Below, one piece after another: positions 1 to 10,360 of a stretch of 64,000 nt of DNA. Position 1 is the first letter of the stretch. Each line of letters opens with the position of its first letter. The stretch comes from Phymatolithon calcareum (taxonomy: Eukaryota > Rhodophyta > Florideophyceae > Hapalidiales). Both the position numbers and the translations under genes were made by a program. Location: assembly GCA_977006965.1 (NCBI GenBank), contig OZ345360.1, positions 1,674,001 to 1,738,000 on the forward strand. The letters are read 5' to 3'. Below the pieces are notes generated by a model. That model did no database searches, was not told where the DNA came from, and saw nothing but the letters and a program-made list of their open reading frames with translations.

Positions 1-150
1 AGTAGTGGTGAGGCTATCGCACGGCTACAGCTACGGCAATCCGGTTCTCCGGCAAGCGGTGCTTGTCCGGAAGGAGGTTCCTAAGAGTTACAGGACAGTG
101 TCCGGGAAATCTAGTAAGGAGAAGCGCGACGTTGCTCGCCTTCTCTGGGG
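1..150 (+). repeat. Dispersed repeat family R, copy 1, left part
   Basis: This segment matches 46500-46640 closely, including the stretch around 'cggtgcttgtccgg' and 'cctaagagttacaggac'. The homology resumes at 479 after an insertion and runs to about 604, where it stops beside the Fanzor-like relic. In the intact copy the same stretch is part of a 141-codon ORF, so this copy is probably a broken coding remnant. The product is not recognised. The window starts inside the repeat. Confidence 0.7.
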
Positions 151-466
151 GAAATTGTAGATTTTTATTTTAGAAGCCCTCAACGCCGGTATTCACCAAC
201 ACCAGAGCAGCTTCCCGTTGATACTGCCATCTCATTACCCAATCAGATCACATTACACTATCATTTCTTCTAACATATGGATTTCCAGTGCTAAAAGTTT
301 GTCAATCGCCGTTTTCGTCCCTTTTTCCCAAGATTCTTCTGCTCTTGGACTTGTCAAATTTCGTTGTAGAGTTTTCAGATTCTCTTCTGCGACCTCGTTG
401 AAATGTTCAACGTACGACTCTGCTCTTCGTGGTGGGAAGCGGCCGAAGAACCACCTGAAGTATGGT
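151..466 (-). mobile_element. 5'-truncated LINE tail, with 12-bp target duplication
   Basis: The insertion interrupts repeat family R. The 12-mer 'ccttctctgggg' is present at 139-150 and again at 467-478, as expected for a LINE target-site duplication. On the - strand the insert ends in an A-rich tail (plus-strand 'atttttatttta' near 162). It encodes the end of an ORF with a short helical domain (TLQRNL...AIDKLLALEIHMLEEM) followed by QREAAL. The same tail architecture recurs at 4797, 34488, 37990, 45420 and 47449. A related 3' end, sharing 'ccggcgttgagggcttct', lies on the + strand at 45618-45636. Confidence 0.75.
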
Positions 467-478
467 CCTTCTCTGGGG

Positions 479-604
479 AGCTACCCGTTGGACGCCGTGA
501 AAGCAAAGTCGCCAAAATTTCGGTTTTATGTTTCGAATAAAACCGCAGATCTTTCTAAAGTCTGTCAAGGCAGACAGTCTCCAAGCCTACCTCGTTATCA
601 CAAG
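479..604 (+). repeat. Dispersed repeat family R, copy 1, right part
   Basis: This continues the homology to 46640-46790 after the LINE insertion. The encoded peptide PLDAVKAKSPKFRFYVSNKTADLSKVC matches, in two blocks, the peptide of the longer copy. Homology ends near 604. Confidence 0.7.
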
Positions 605-1509
605 CCTCTTTCGCGGACAATGTCCGCGCGACCCATGACCAAGCCCCGCATTTCCAAAAAAACACCATGCGCTTCTTTCAGTACAAATCTTGTTTGAGTA
701 TCCGCTTTGCTCACAGCGGCTCCCCGAAGTTCTCAACTCTTGGTTTTTATCTCTAAAGGCAAGTGATTTGACCATTTCAAGGATGTTGCGCGATTTGGCG
801 CGGAATCGCGCAAAGCGCTGGCGACGCCTGTTGTTAGAAAACACTTCGTGGCACATGACCGTCAATGTTCTGTGGACAACGTTCGCGTAAGCAAAACTTG
901 CACTGGCACGCTCTAGTGTCACTTGCGATAAGTCATTGAGCGCTGCCCGGTAGGACGCATTTTGAATGCGACGCAAGCCTCGTTCTTCTCCGAGACCCGC
1001 GCCAGCGGCTCGAATCTGTACGTCTTGTGGGAAATACATGTACGTGATTGCTAGATGCCCTTCGCCATCATCGCATCTTTGACTTCTTCTCTGGTCCCAA
1101 GCGATAGGTCCACTTCTGCTCTCACGGTGGTGCCAATTTTCACTTGTCCCGGATCGAGGCCAATGACTTGGTATGTCCTTTCAAACTCCTGCGGAATGGT
1201 ATGCATGTTCTTGAAGAGGCCTTTTGTATGCTTAGAAATATCAAACGTGCGGCGAATTGAGAAGTACCCTTTCTGATCAAGTTGACGCACACCGGATGGA
1301 AGAGGCTCCTTGTGAGGCTCTCTTGTACTCTCATCACCTCCTCGACCGACTTCAGAATGGTCTTTGTTCGTACTCGTGGCTAACAAGACCTTCATTTGCA
1401 AACTATCGGAGGATATGCCGCACACAAGCCACGGAATGGGGCCGTGTTCTTTGCATTCCTGGTCGGTGTATCGTGTGCCGTCGGGAACCCAGGATTGTTG
1501 GACGCACAT
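587..1509 (-). pseudogene. Decayed Fanzor/TnpB-like RNA-guided nuclease relic
   Basis: Two - strand ORFs (1051-1509 and 587-1039) lie in different frames and appear to be halves of one protein. The first ends with YQVIGLDPGQVKIGTTV, which resembles the RuvC-I block of the TnpB/Fanzor family, where the Asp of the G-x-D-P-G motif is catalytic. The second has a basic helical stretch (RRRQRFARFRAKSRN) and then FFGNAGLGHGSRGHCPRK. That block resembles the conserved glycine-rich segment before the zinc-binding and RuvC-III region of Fanzor1-type proteins. A stop and frameshift separate the halves, and no RuvC-III region was found. The - strand frame at 1523-1753 may hold more N-terminal sequence. 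Family members are RNA-guided DNA endonucleases often carried by transposons; this copy looks dead. The assignment rests on motif recognition only. Confidence 0.5.
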
Positions 1510-1685
1510 TGGAATTCCCTTCTTAAGGACTGTCGCTCACTCGCAACAGGAGCAAGAGATTACCTGCGTACTGGGGCGCACGATAGTTGAACACTATACT
1601 GAAGTCAATTTTTAAGTCCGCACCTTCCGCATCAGCAACTTGTATCAACTCATCGTATATCTTGCCAAAGAGCTTCATTAAGGAG

Positions 1686-2185
1686 ATGTGTACCGTAAGC
1701 CGGGATAACAAATGAAAGTAAAACGTAAGAGTACCAGGCCCGAGTGGGTACAATAGGACCCGAGGGCGGAGCCTGAGGGACTATTGTACCCACGAGGACC
1801 AGGTACGAGCACGTTTTACACATTTGTTATTCAAAGCATTGGAAAAAATAATTGCTATTGTAATTATTTAAATTATTGTTCCAATAATTTATTCCTGAGT
1901 CTCGCATATTTATTGTATTTATTGAGATCGTCGTGGTTGCGACAATTATTGTATCGGACTCCTCATTTTTTCGATCCGGTTATTCTATCGCGACAGAAAG
2001 TAGCAAGAAGGATCCAATAATTCGGGGAATAACCAGTTATTTATACCTCACTGAACTTGAATACAATAATTTATTGCTTCTGCGTTCAACAATAAATTAT
2101 TTATTCTCGACACTTTTCGAGAAAAGAATAAAAATAAATAAATAATTCCAATGCTTTGTTTGTTATCCCGGCTTACGGCACACAT
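1686..2185. mobile_element. Foldback/MITE-like element with 27-bp terminal inverted repeats
   Basis: The ends 1686-1712 and 2159-2185 are inverted repeats with one mismatch ('ccgtaagccgggataacaaa' core). Inside are further inverted pairs: 'gtgggtacaatag' near 1746 with 'ctattgtacccac' near 1786, and 'caaagcattggaa' near 1834 with 'ttccaatgctttg' near 2146. The interior is AT-rich with no convincing gene. No target duplication could be fixed, so the outer boundary is uncertain. Confidence 0.7.
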
Positions 2186-2189
2186 ACGA

Positions 2190-2774
2190 CTTGTTTTTGT
2201 AGACGCGAGAAAACACGCCGTTTTGAAAAGTACAAGTTTGTTGCCAATGGAAGCTCCCACATAAAGTACAAAAATGACTCTTTCACTGGACCACTACGAA
2301 CCGAAACGATGATAAAGCGGTCCATGCCCAGACTGTTGTCGTTTTCTGTTCACGTTTTCAAAATATTAGAAAAACTAACTTATTTCGTTCTGACCTCTGC
2401 ACAAAAATTAAGTGAGAAAAAACTTATTTTTTCCTCTTCCCCTTCTCAAATTCTTGAGAAAATCTATGTTATATTTCTCTCCTCTCCGAGGAATAATGTA
2501 GTGATTTGCAACTTATAAAATCCTCATCACATCAAAATGAACAATCGAATTTAAGCTTCCAACTTATTTTTCCCGCATCAGGTTTTATAAGTTGAAGGTT
2601 GACCGGGTTTGGAAGATCATCTGGCCAATAGAACTGAATTTTAATGAAAGTGATATGAGCGCTGAAAATGCTCAATTTTAGATGAACTATTAAATATTTA
2701 TCGGTCCAAGCTCACATTTACTTTCGTTAGTTACGTGAAAGCAGCTCGTGTTTTCTCGCGTCTACAAAACAACA
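2190..2774. mobile_element. Second foldback element with inverted ends
   Basis: 'gtagacgcgagaaaacacg' near 2199-2217 recurs inverted near 2748-2766, with 'ttgtttt' extending both arms. An inner pair, 'caacttataaaa' near 2509 and 'ttttataagttg' near 2583, adds a second fold. No coding capacity is evident. The element begins 5 bp after the preceding foldback. Confidence 0.6.
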
Positions 2775-4074
2775 TATGATACTTGCCCGATCATCGTGTA
2801 GAGTTCTGCATTTTAAGGTTGAGTGATATAAGATTGCGCAGCATCGCTCGATTGGTAAGATAAGAATGGCAACGCGACATGGTTTGGTGAACCGAATCGA
2901 CCATCTACGATAATACCGCGAATACGAGTCAATCACTTTTTAATACGAATTGCAATAAGGAAGGCTCTTACAATAGCGCTCCTGTAGCAATATACTGCAA
3001 TATGCTGGCAATGCATTATGTTGGATGCCAGCCCTGGCCTGCCCCAGCGGGATGTCTCGATGGCTAGATAGGTGATGTTCTGATGCTTCGGCGACATCTT
3101 TGATTGTTCGGCGTTCCAGCGCCGACGTTTTTTCGGAATGGTGCTGAGAATTGTATTGAAGATGAACCTTATTGGACCTTGACGATACAACAAACCGGTA
3201 AATGAACGCGTATGCCTGAACGAGCGTTCAAATTGTGGCGAAGTGGAGAAAACTGCGACAAAATCTGTGCCTTCTGATTGGGAAATGCACAGAGATTAGA
3301 AGAAGTTGCATTCCAGGCACGATTTGATAGGGATGCATCCCTATCAAATCTAGGGAGAGAGCGAGTTCGAAGGAATGGGTGTACCCGGAAGCTTCGTTAT
3401 GTCCAGTATTTCGAAACAGCCAATAACTTTCAAAATTATAATTTACGCGCCAGTCCCAGCCCTAAAACCCAATATTGTGTTAACATTCGGCGTGGCAGTG
3501 AATTAAACCTCCTCGCCAGTGAGCATATCATGTTTTTAAGTAAAAAGTTCTCGTGGACAGTTGCACAGCATGCAGCTGCAAGTAGTTGTACACGTGCACT
3601 TTTGTCTACGAGTACCAATTATACCACTGCTACATTCTCATACTAAAACATCTTGAGAAGGAAGAGTTTTTGCTGCTATTCTTGAAGTGTCGCAGTAATT
3701 CTCATCCATAATTGGGAAAGTCAGAGAGATGCAGAAATGGAACTTTTTAACATAAAGTCTTTTCCCTCACATGAAACAATGCATATTGTCCACTTTGACT
3801 TAAGCTTCATCCCTGTAAAGATACAGAGACTGTAGAAGATGTTCCTTACTCTTGGGATGAACATTAAATCATTTCGAATTCGATTTGCTCAGAAGCGGGC
3901 TTCGAGAACGAAATACAAAGTTTTCACGCCTCCAAACAGGGTCGAATAGCAGCTTCAGCACCTGATAAATACTCAGCAACATGCAGCTGGGGTAGGTAGC
4001 GCCACGGGCACATTCCTATGGCTCATGTACCGAAAAAATTTCAAAAGCATTTGATTCATTTTCGGGAAAGCTAA
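2775..4074. other. No gene seen; contains one long palindrome
   Basis: ORFs here are short, lack recognisable motifs and are not supported. The only strong structure is the 30-bp palindrome at 3321-3350. Confidence 0.5.
3321..3350. repeat. 30-bp perfect palindrome
   Basis: GATTTGATAGGGATG is followed directly by its exact reverse complement, with no spacer. Confidence 0.95.
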
Positions 4075-4401
4075 ATGTATCTTGTCGACTTAACTGGGTC
4101 TTTCGCAGGAATGATCCCACCCTCGATTCCTGTTGAGCAATCGGTGTACTGGTACGCTGTCACATTCTATAAGAACGCATTTTCAGTGACCGCAGAAGAG
4201 GGAGGTCTACTCAAATCGGCGTATGGTTTCCAATTCTCTGTTGAAGCTGCGGAAGGTCCTGGGGCTTCCATAAGGTTACATTTGTCTTCTGCGTCTGAGC
4301 GTCAAGAAGTTGCTGACAAACTTGCTGCAGGTCAAGTGGCTTACGAAAATGGTCTCATAGTTGTAACTGATCCCTATGCTGTCACCTGGAGTATTGCCTG
4401 A
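4075..4401 (+). CDS. Hypothetical protein, 108 aa
   Basis: The ORF runs from ATG to TGA and has balanced, protein-like composition, with no low complexity. It has an aromatic N-terminal half (VYWYAVTFYKNAF) and a charged middle (SSASERQEVADKLAAGQ). I recognise no family and see no transmembrane segment. Flanking sequence is repeat debris, so it may be an exon or a fragment of a lost gene. Confidence 0.35.
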   Translation: MYLVDLTGSFAGMIPPSIPVEQSVYWYAVTFYKNAFSVTAEEGGLLKSAYGFQFSVEAAEGPGASIRLHLSSASERQEVADKLAAGQVAYENGLIVVTDPYAVTWSIA

Positions 4402-4796
4402 CGAGGTGGATAAGTGTGGATTCCTAGCAGCGACATTTCGTGGTTCGCATATCAGAGTTGTAAGTGTAGTACGTTTGATTCGAGAAAGTTGAGTAAAATG
4501 AAAGGTTCCTTGGTTGCAAAACTATTATTGTAGTTAAAATACTGGGAAAGGGCTGTTTGGTGTATATTTTCGAAGTCGATCTCAACTGCAAAGAAGGGCT
4601 TTGAGAGAACTGTTCCAGTTCTCTGCGTGTGAGCTACCTGCTTTTTGAGAACTTTTGTTCGTTCCACTCTACTCTGTGGCATTGGACGTTATATTTTTAA
4701 AAACATTATTATCGCTTTTCCCTTGATTGGCAGATCTTTTCGTGGGCCGCTAGCAGTTAGTTTCAATTTCTAGTCTGTTTTTCTATCATGATGCGA

Positions 4797-4990
4797 CGTC
4801 GACAGCTGGCTCTGCAATACGCAATCTGAAGGGCTCCCTCAAGCGAGTGAGGGTAATACCGGATAAATTCGGGACGGCTGCCAAACAGCATCTTAAAACC
4901 TTACGCATGCAATTAGAAGAGTATGAACTGGATCCAGAAGAAATGTTCAAAACGGAGAAAGGATTAGACTCTCCGCTGTTCTTAATAATT
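4797..4990 (+). pseudogene. Decayed LINE-P tail domain
   Basis: The translation RRRQLALQYAI, then DKFGTAAKQHLKTLRMQLEEYEL, aligns with the LINE tail at 37970-38200 (HRQLAVQYAFGRF, then DRFGNRVRQHMETLDRNLS). A frameshift lies near 4830. Beyond about 4990 the reading frame is lost. Confidence 0.55.
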
Positions 4991-5810
4991 TATCATACTG
5001 TATGTAAAATGGCGAATCCCTGTATTAGGGCCAAGGCGACGTACTTAACTAAAGTAAACGCGTACCGAAAAGCCGCTCCCATGCAGTCTTATGAGTGTAA
5101 CAGAGGAATTTGAAAAACAACAATTCTGTTGTACAAAGCGTCCCCCTACAAGCCGGAGGAGATATGCAGAAGGCTTTTAGCGACCCCTTAGTCCCCGTAA
5201 ACCACCGCAGTGAAATCGCGTAATCTAACAATCAATGCCCCAAATGGTTTCTACAGATGGAAGACTACGCACAGTTCTACGTCTTCGTTTTTTGTTCCTC
5301 TGTTTGTGTCATTTCTCCTATACGGATGTTAATCATGGAAGCTGACAGAGTAAAGGCAGAAAAAGTCTAGTCAACAGGTGCTGAGACACTGATACCAGAG
5401 CATCCACTATCAGCGTGGTCATGTGCTCCAGAGACGTCAGATAGAACTAGCTTGGACAGTTCTTAGAATGGACAAGCGTCGTCTGATCCGCCAGTCACTG
5501 CTGTAACGTTTCAGGTCGATGCCAGAAATGCTATTTTCCTTATTCAAAACGAATATCAACTCATTAACTAGATTCTTGGTAGTATTTTATGCGCTTGAAT
5601 AGGCATCTTACATAGGTGCTCTCGTTCCTCTATTACGTCAAAATTTCTTTGGCCTCCTGGGCTTTCCATACTCCTCCCCTGTAACTTCTTGACGGCTTCA
5701 ACTTCCTTTCGATAATCAGTATCGTGTAATATTATAACTTCAGTTGTGTTGTCGTCGCAAAGCGGTAAGACACAATTCACATGGAACTAAATGAATTTTA
5801 GTACATTTCA
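4991..5810. other. No gene seen
   Basis: Only short ORFs occur, including a 70-codon - strand frame at 5568-5780 rich in charged residues and without a known motif. Confidence 0.4.
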
Positions 5811-5950
5811 TCGTTGTAGAACTCTGCGAGGGTACACACGCTGTTCAAGAATTTTTTACAAACCACTGAATTGTGTTGATCCGTAATGGCGGTTGGTTCC
5901 CCCAAACGGGACCAGGCATGACAGGACGCCTACACTGGGCACTTGGACTG
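5811..5950 (+). repeat. Degenerate relative of the element C LTR
   Basis: 'tgtagaactctgcgagggtacacacgctgttcaag' aligns in blocks with the element C LTR at about 35337-35380. The match continues through 'gatccgtaatggcggttggttcccccaaacgggacc' and 'gacgcctacac'. Divergence is high, so this is an old copy. Confidence 0.55.
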
Positions 5951-6438
5951 CAGAGCACATCAGAGTGTTCCGAATTTCTCTAACGTTGAGGGGACACTCT
6001 ACTGTATGCTAACCGAAGTTCCTTAGTGCGCTTGTTTCATATCTCTTTCGAGAGTGCGTTTCCCTAGGATTCGGAATTGCAGCATTTTTCTGTTGTAGTT
6101 CCGCTGCTTTCTTCGTACTATAGTCAAGACAAATCATTGTGCCTGCTTGTTTCTTCTAATCGCTGAAAGTTATTGCAGACGCAGAACTCGTACTGAGTCG
6201 TGGCCCGTCCTGTACTCCGAATTTACCCATCGTGACGCTTGAAACGCTTCCAAGGATGCCTCGTTATGCCCTCTCTGTTGCAACGTTTTTAGGTGCTTGC
6301 ATGTCTAGGCCTTTCGTAATACGCAGCAAAGCACTGCGTTATGGGCCTCACTGGGAACAGCAAACTAGATCTAGACAGGTCGCGAAAGTCATTGCATTGT
6401 GATTCCAGAGCTGGTCTGACACAATGTAGAAGCACTCG
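5951..6438. other. No gene seen
   Basis: The sequence is AT/GC-balanced with no supported ORF, RNA or repeat boundary. It may include further decayed LTR sequence. Confidence 0.4.
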
Positions 6439-6786
6439 TTGTTCCATGCGGCGCTTGCAGTGCTTGTCAAAGCCAGTACTACAAGAGAAGGTTCTCGCGT
6501 CTCGTCGGCAATAGATGTTCCTGTTATATCTGATGGCGCCAATGAAGAACCTGGTGAGTTCCTCGCGCACACACGTTGCACTTGCTGTAGAGAGAAGTGT
6601 ATTAGTCCATGCCAGGCTTACATTTTCGTCACCGACGCTTACAATATTAAATGCGTGTTTTACAACATGAAATCTATGCGTCACGGAATGTTCATGTCAT
6701 CTGATGTAATTCGGCATCTCAATTCATATGGCCCAAGCTTCGAGAATAATCAAATGCAGAGGGTTTGCCAACTCGATTCCATCTAA
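6439..6786 (+). CDS. Hypothetical protein, 115 aa
   Basis: The ORF has a Cys-rich middle (HTRCTCCREKCISPC) and a hydrophobic stretch around KCVFYNMKS. No family is recognised. It directly precedes a LINE 3' end, so it may be a fragment of that element. The - strand ORF over the same bases at 6289-6684 is regarded as a shadow. Confidence 0.25.
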   Translation: MFHAALAVLVKASTTREGSRVSSAIDVPVISDGANEEPGEFLAHTRCTCCREKCISPCQAYIFVTDAYNIKCVFYNMKSMRHGMFMSSDVIRHLNSYGPSFENNQMQRVCQLDSI

Positions 6787-6789
6787 TGC

Positions 6790-6920
6790 CTGAATCACAT
6801 TTGGTGATATGCGACTACATGCTAGAGGCTCCAACAAAAGACCAAACATAAGCCTGAGGAAGCCTTGCCGTATATTCATAGGACCGTGGCGCCTTAAAAA
6901 TAAACTTACCAAAAAGAACA
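6790..6920 (+). repeat. LINE-P type 3' end
   Basis: 'gcctgaggaagccttgccgtatattcata' and the following A-rich 'ccttaaaaataaac' match the 3' ends at 38318-38374 and 51565-51635 (+ strand) and 47259-47330 (- strand). Confidence 0.65.
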
Positions 6921-6946
6921 TGTGGTGATATTACAACCATTTGCAT

Positions 6947-7001
6947 TGAGTAGTTGTTTTATTAGCCCTGCAAATTGCAGGGCTAATAAAACAACTACTC
7001 A
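6947..7001. repeat. 55-bp near-perfect palindrome, 27-bp arms
   Basis: The arm 'gagtagttgttttattagcc' plus 'ctgcaa' is repeated in exact inverse after one central base (6974). The structure could extrude as a cruciform. Confidence 0.95.
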
Positions 7002-8394
7002 TCTTCTGCAACTATATTGTAAGATAAACTCCAGCGCATCTTGAAGAGCTAGGCATACTATTCACAACCATGCGTGGATATGCGGCTCTAGTGCGATGAA
7101 AACTCTGATCTGGGTGTCCATGCACGTATTTACAGCTGTCTCGACGCTGCGGCGTCCACAATGCGAGCGTTTCTGAGAGGGCGAAGTTCATCATGGCCTT
7201 CCGGTGATGCTTAGAAGGAAGCCGGAATGGCGTACATTATGTGTAATAGATTCCAAGACGAACATGGATCACGCTTTGCCGTATGGGGAATAGTAATAAT
7301 CCACTGTGGGCTTGAAAAGCAGTGCTTTTCTGAATTCACTAGTCCACGTGGATAGCCAGAATTTTGCACTCCTTATTTCACAGCTCTCATTCTTCGTGGC
7401 GAATTGATACACTAAAGTTCGAATTCCTTGTGCAAGACCAAGAATGACTCCCAGAAAATTCTACGTGACATGGCGGAGCTGGAAAAAAGTTTTTCCCTTA
7501 AAAGGGAACTCCGAAACCGGAAGAATACGGTGTGACATGCAAAGAAAAAAATAGAACTCATACAAAACTTGATTTTACGATCATACTGCCAGCTCACGTA
7601 ACGACAATAATGAACATGTGCATTATGTTCTGTAAAGGCCGATGATCTCGACATTTTCATCCAGCCAGGTACGGGACTGCTTTGCTGATCAATATTATAC
7701 ATAATAATCAGTCCCTTCCTGGGTGCCATTGCCGGGATAAGACATATTGCAATCACCCAAGCGAAGCATCGTGTCCGGGTCAATGCCAATATCATTATCT
7801 CAGCATTGTTGCATAGTGCAGCAATTTTATTTCTCTCCAGCTTTCGATTTTTTCTCTAGACGGTGAATGTTAGCCTATTTTCAGTCTCCGTCATTTGTGA
7901 AATGGCCAACAATCGTGACACGCACAAGTGATTCGTCATGAAAGTCATCAAAGAGCGTAATGTCTTGTAGACTCTCCTCATCGACGAAGGACATGCAATT
8001 CATATGTTACAAATTGAGTTCTTATCGTGAGCTACCTGCGTGCAGCTGTAGGTTCTTGTACACGAACATTCCAACTTTTCCTGCCAAAGCTTCAAGAGCA
8101 TTTTTAGCTGAATCACCTGAGGTGCTGCTCGTCGTGTCTGGGAAAATGTAGAAGTTTGATTTGTGTGTCACATGTTTTGACAGAACTGCGAGCTCAGTTC
8201 ATTCACTCGTGTGCTACGAAATGAAGCTGAAATGAAATCACTTCAAATTCAATTCGTTGAAAATGTCATTCAAGAATCAACTGTGAAGTTGCCAACCTGT
8301 TAAGCTGTAAAGAAGGTGCTTTCAAATTGAGGAGTTCCTTTCCATGAAAGTCACGTTGTCTGCTCTTGTTGAGCATTGCGCATATGGGGAGCTC
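7002..8394. other. No supported gene
   Basis: ORFs at 7412-7795 (-), 7012-7194 (-) and 7960-8151 (+) have no recognisable motifs. A charged + strand stretch near 7440-7540 (LRDMAELEKSFSLKRELRNRKN) looks coding-like but is short. It could be decayed transposon sequence. Confidence 0.35.
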
Positions 8395-8440
8395 TAGTGT
8401 CTAGTTTACTGAAATTTTCCCTCAATTGAGGGTATGTGAT

Positions 8441-8662
8441 TCATATAATTTTTTGCAAACGAAAGCTCTCCAACATCAGGCTCTTCGACAGCGTTAAGCT
8501 TATGGATAGCAACAACGCGCTTCGTGAAACAGTCTCAACCAAATGAATGCGACAGATGCATGTTTCGCCACCATAAAGCTTGCTACATGATGAACATATG
8601 GCAGTCATTTTCCTCACTTTGCAAACTTTGCGGTTGATTTGCGCCGCAAAAGTAGTCGTCAT
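8441..8662 (-). pseudogene. C-terminal Cys-rich fragment of a piggyBac-like transposase
   Basis: The frame reads KVCKVRKMTAICSSCSKLYGGETCIC, a cysteine spacing like the zinc-binding C-terminus of piggyBac-type (DDE_Tnp_1_7) transposases. A related, more decayed stretch occurs at the same place in element 2 (10440-10600, INICGTSTGRNC). Only the tail is left here. Confidence 0.5.
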
Positions 8663-8865
8663 GGCATTAGAATTCTTCCTTTTCTTCTCGATGGGAATGA
8701 AGCGGGTTCGTACACCGCTCTCTAAAGTAATTGTGCGATATGAATTGAATGAATGTTGACGAGTCGTACTGGAGTTAAATGCAGTATCGATGAATTGCTG
8801 GATCAGTACTTCATGTTATCTTTGCTGCATCACGCGCTCCTGACACTCTGGATGACTCTCAGAGA

Positions 8866-9720
8866 TTAGAAACGAGTTTTCAAGCAAGAAAGTTGCCGGA
8901 TGTGTTCACACGAAACGACCATTGGAGCAGTGGTTTCGTCGTTCGACGCCGAAATATTCTCGGCCGTCTGAACTTTTGAGGAGATAGAACACTTGCGAAT
9001 CCCATGCGTACACCGCATTCGCTTGTTTGCAGACAGAAGAAGCGTCCTCAATGCGCTGACCAAGCAATGATGGATGTATGGGGAGATGACAAGCTGTCGG
9101 ATACTATGGGAAGGCTGATTGATGACATGATCACTTTCGAAGCAATTTGGATCCCAAGCTACTAAGGGCTCCCTGGGAACGAAAAAACGGACGGCCGTGC
9201 TCGAAAAGGCATTACGGAGTCAAGTCTGGTGACGCATCAAAATATACCCTTAACCATAGAATCTGCGTGGTCGATTGTCAATCGGCACAAGTCGACAAAG
9301 CTTAGGAGTATGCAGCTGTTACCCTCAGAGCGCAATATAAGCCACAAGCACGCTGAAACTACTCTCAATCAACTTGCCGCACTATTTGCTCGCTGGTAAC
9401 AGTTTTTCAAAATTTTACCGTTGACTGTGACCCTATATGCAAGACCTGCTCTGCGAGAACCAAGGAGACCGTGGGGCATCTACTCCTACGCTGTAGTGGA
9501 CGGAATGTATCAAGGCGCTAGAATATCGTTAGAGTTTTCACCAAAACGGTGGAGGAAATATGCATTGAGAAACGGGTCGAAGTACTTCCGTTCGTGAACA
9601 ATGACGGGCTGTTTGAAAACATCGCAAAAACCTTAGAGAGAGTAGCAAAGAGAGCCCTCAAATGGCACCTAGTGCTTCCGAGGACTGCGTTGCAGCTTGA
9701 TTGGTCTATTGGTTAGCTTT
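8866..9720 (+). pseudogene. LINE RNase H and C-terminal zinc motif remnant
   Basis: Across shifting frames the translation gives SSFDAEIFSAV then LRIPCVHRIRLFADRRSVLNAL. IWIPSY*GLPGNEKTDGRARKG follows; this is the WIPxHxGxxGNExAD block of LINE RNase H. It ends with CKTCSARTKETVGHLLLRC, a zf-RVT-like motif. It is inserted in piggyBac-like element 1. A related copy lies at 62755-63587 on the - strand. Confidence 0.75.
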
Positions 9721-10360
9721 TTGTTGCGAATGGAGCAGGAAAATTGGCGTTTTCTGATGAAGGTTGGCGAAGACGAGTAGTGTAAGCAGGATTTGGCAAT
9801 GCTAAACTTTTCCAGTGTGGGCTCGGTCCAAGGTGGCAAACGGGCTGAAGCACCATCATCAGGTTTTTATGAATTGAGGCTAACAATTTTTGACGGTCGC
9901 AATCTTAATCTTCTTCACTGGGTGCTGAATTAGGACACTTTTTACGCAAAGTGACGTGCTTGCGAGACCACCGAACTTCTCTTCAATTACATCCTGAGCC
10001 GTACCAATCACGTTTATTAACTTGGAAATGACTGTCTATAGTCTACAACATTCTTCTCGACTAAGCGCCTTCGTTTCCTTGACATGTTTGGATGCACCGA
10101 TCCATAGACGGGAGTCTTTTTCTTGCAGCACAACAGGTCTGATTCTTAAGAGTAGACAGCACATTTTTGTTCCTAGCTCAGCACGATGTGCTTTTCAGGT
10201 GGTAGTTGCACTACTCCTCGCACAGAAGACAAGCCCGGCTTTACGGCTCTGGCGTGAGCGAGCTGTTGCGCCTTCGTGTTATAGATTTTTTCGAGCTTTT
10301 AAATCACCCCTCAATTGAGGGATTTACACTCAATTGAGGTGGTTAGTAAACTAGACACTA

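Larger units (their letters stand above)
8397..10358 (-). mobile_element. piggyBac-like element 1, decayed, hosting a LINE
   Basis: The ends GTGTCTAGTTTACT (8397) and its exact inverse (10345-10358) form 14-bp inverted repeats, flanked by TA at 8395-8396 and 10359-10360. A 'ccctcaattgaggg' palindrome lies just inside each end. The left about 320 bp and the right about 550 bp align with the same parts of element 2 next door. The centre is replaced by LINE RNase H sequence. A Cys-rich transposase C-terminus remains at 8441-8662 on the - strand. Confidence 0.65.
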
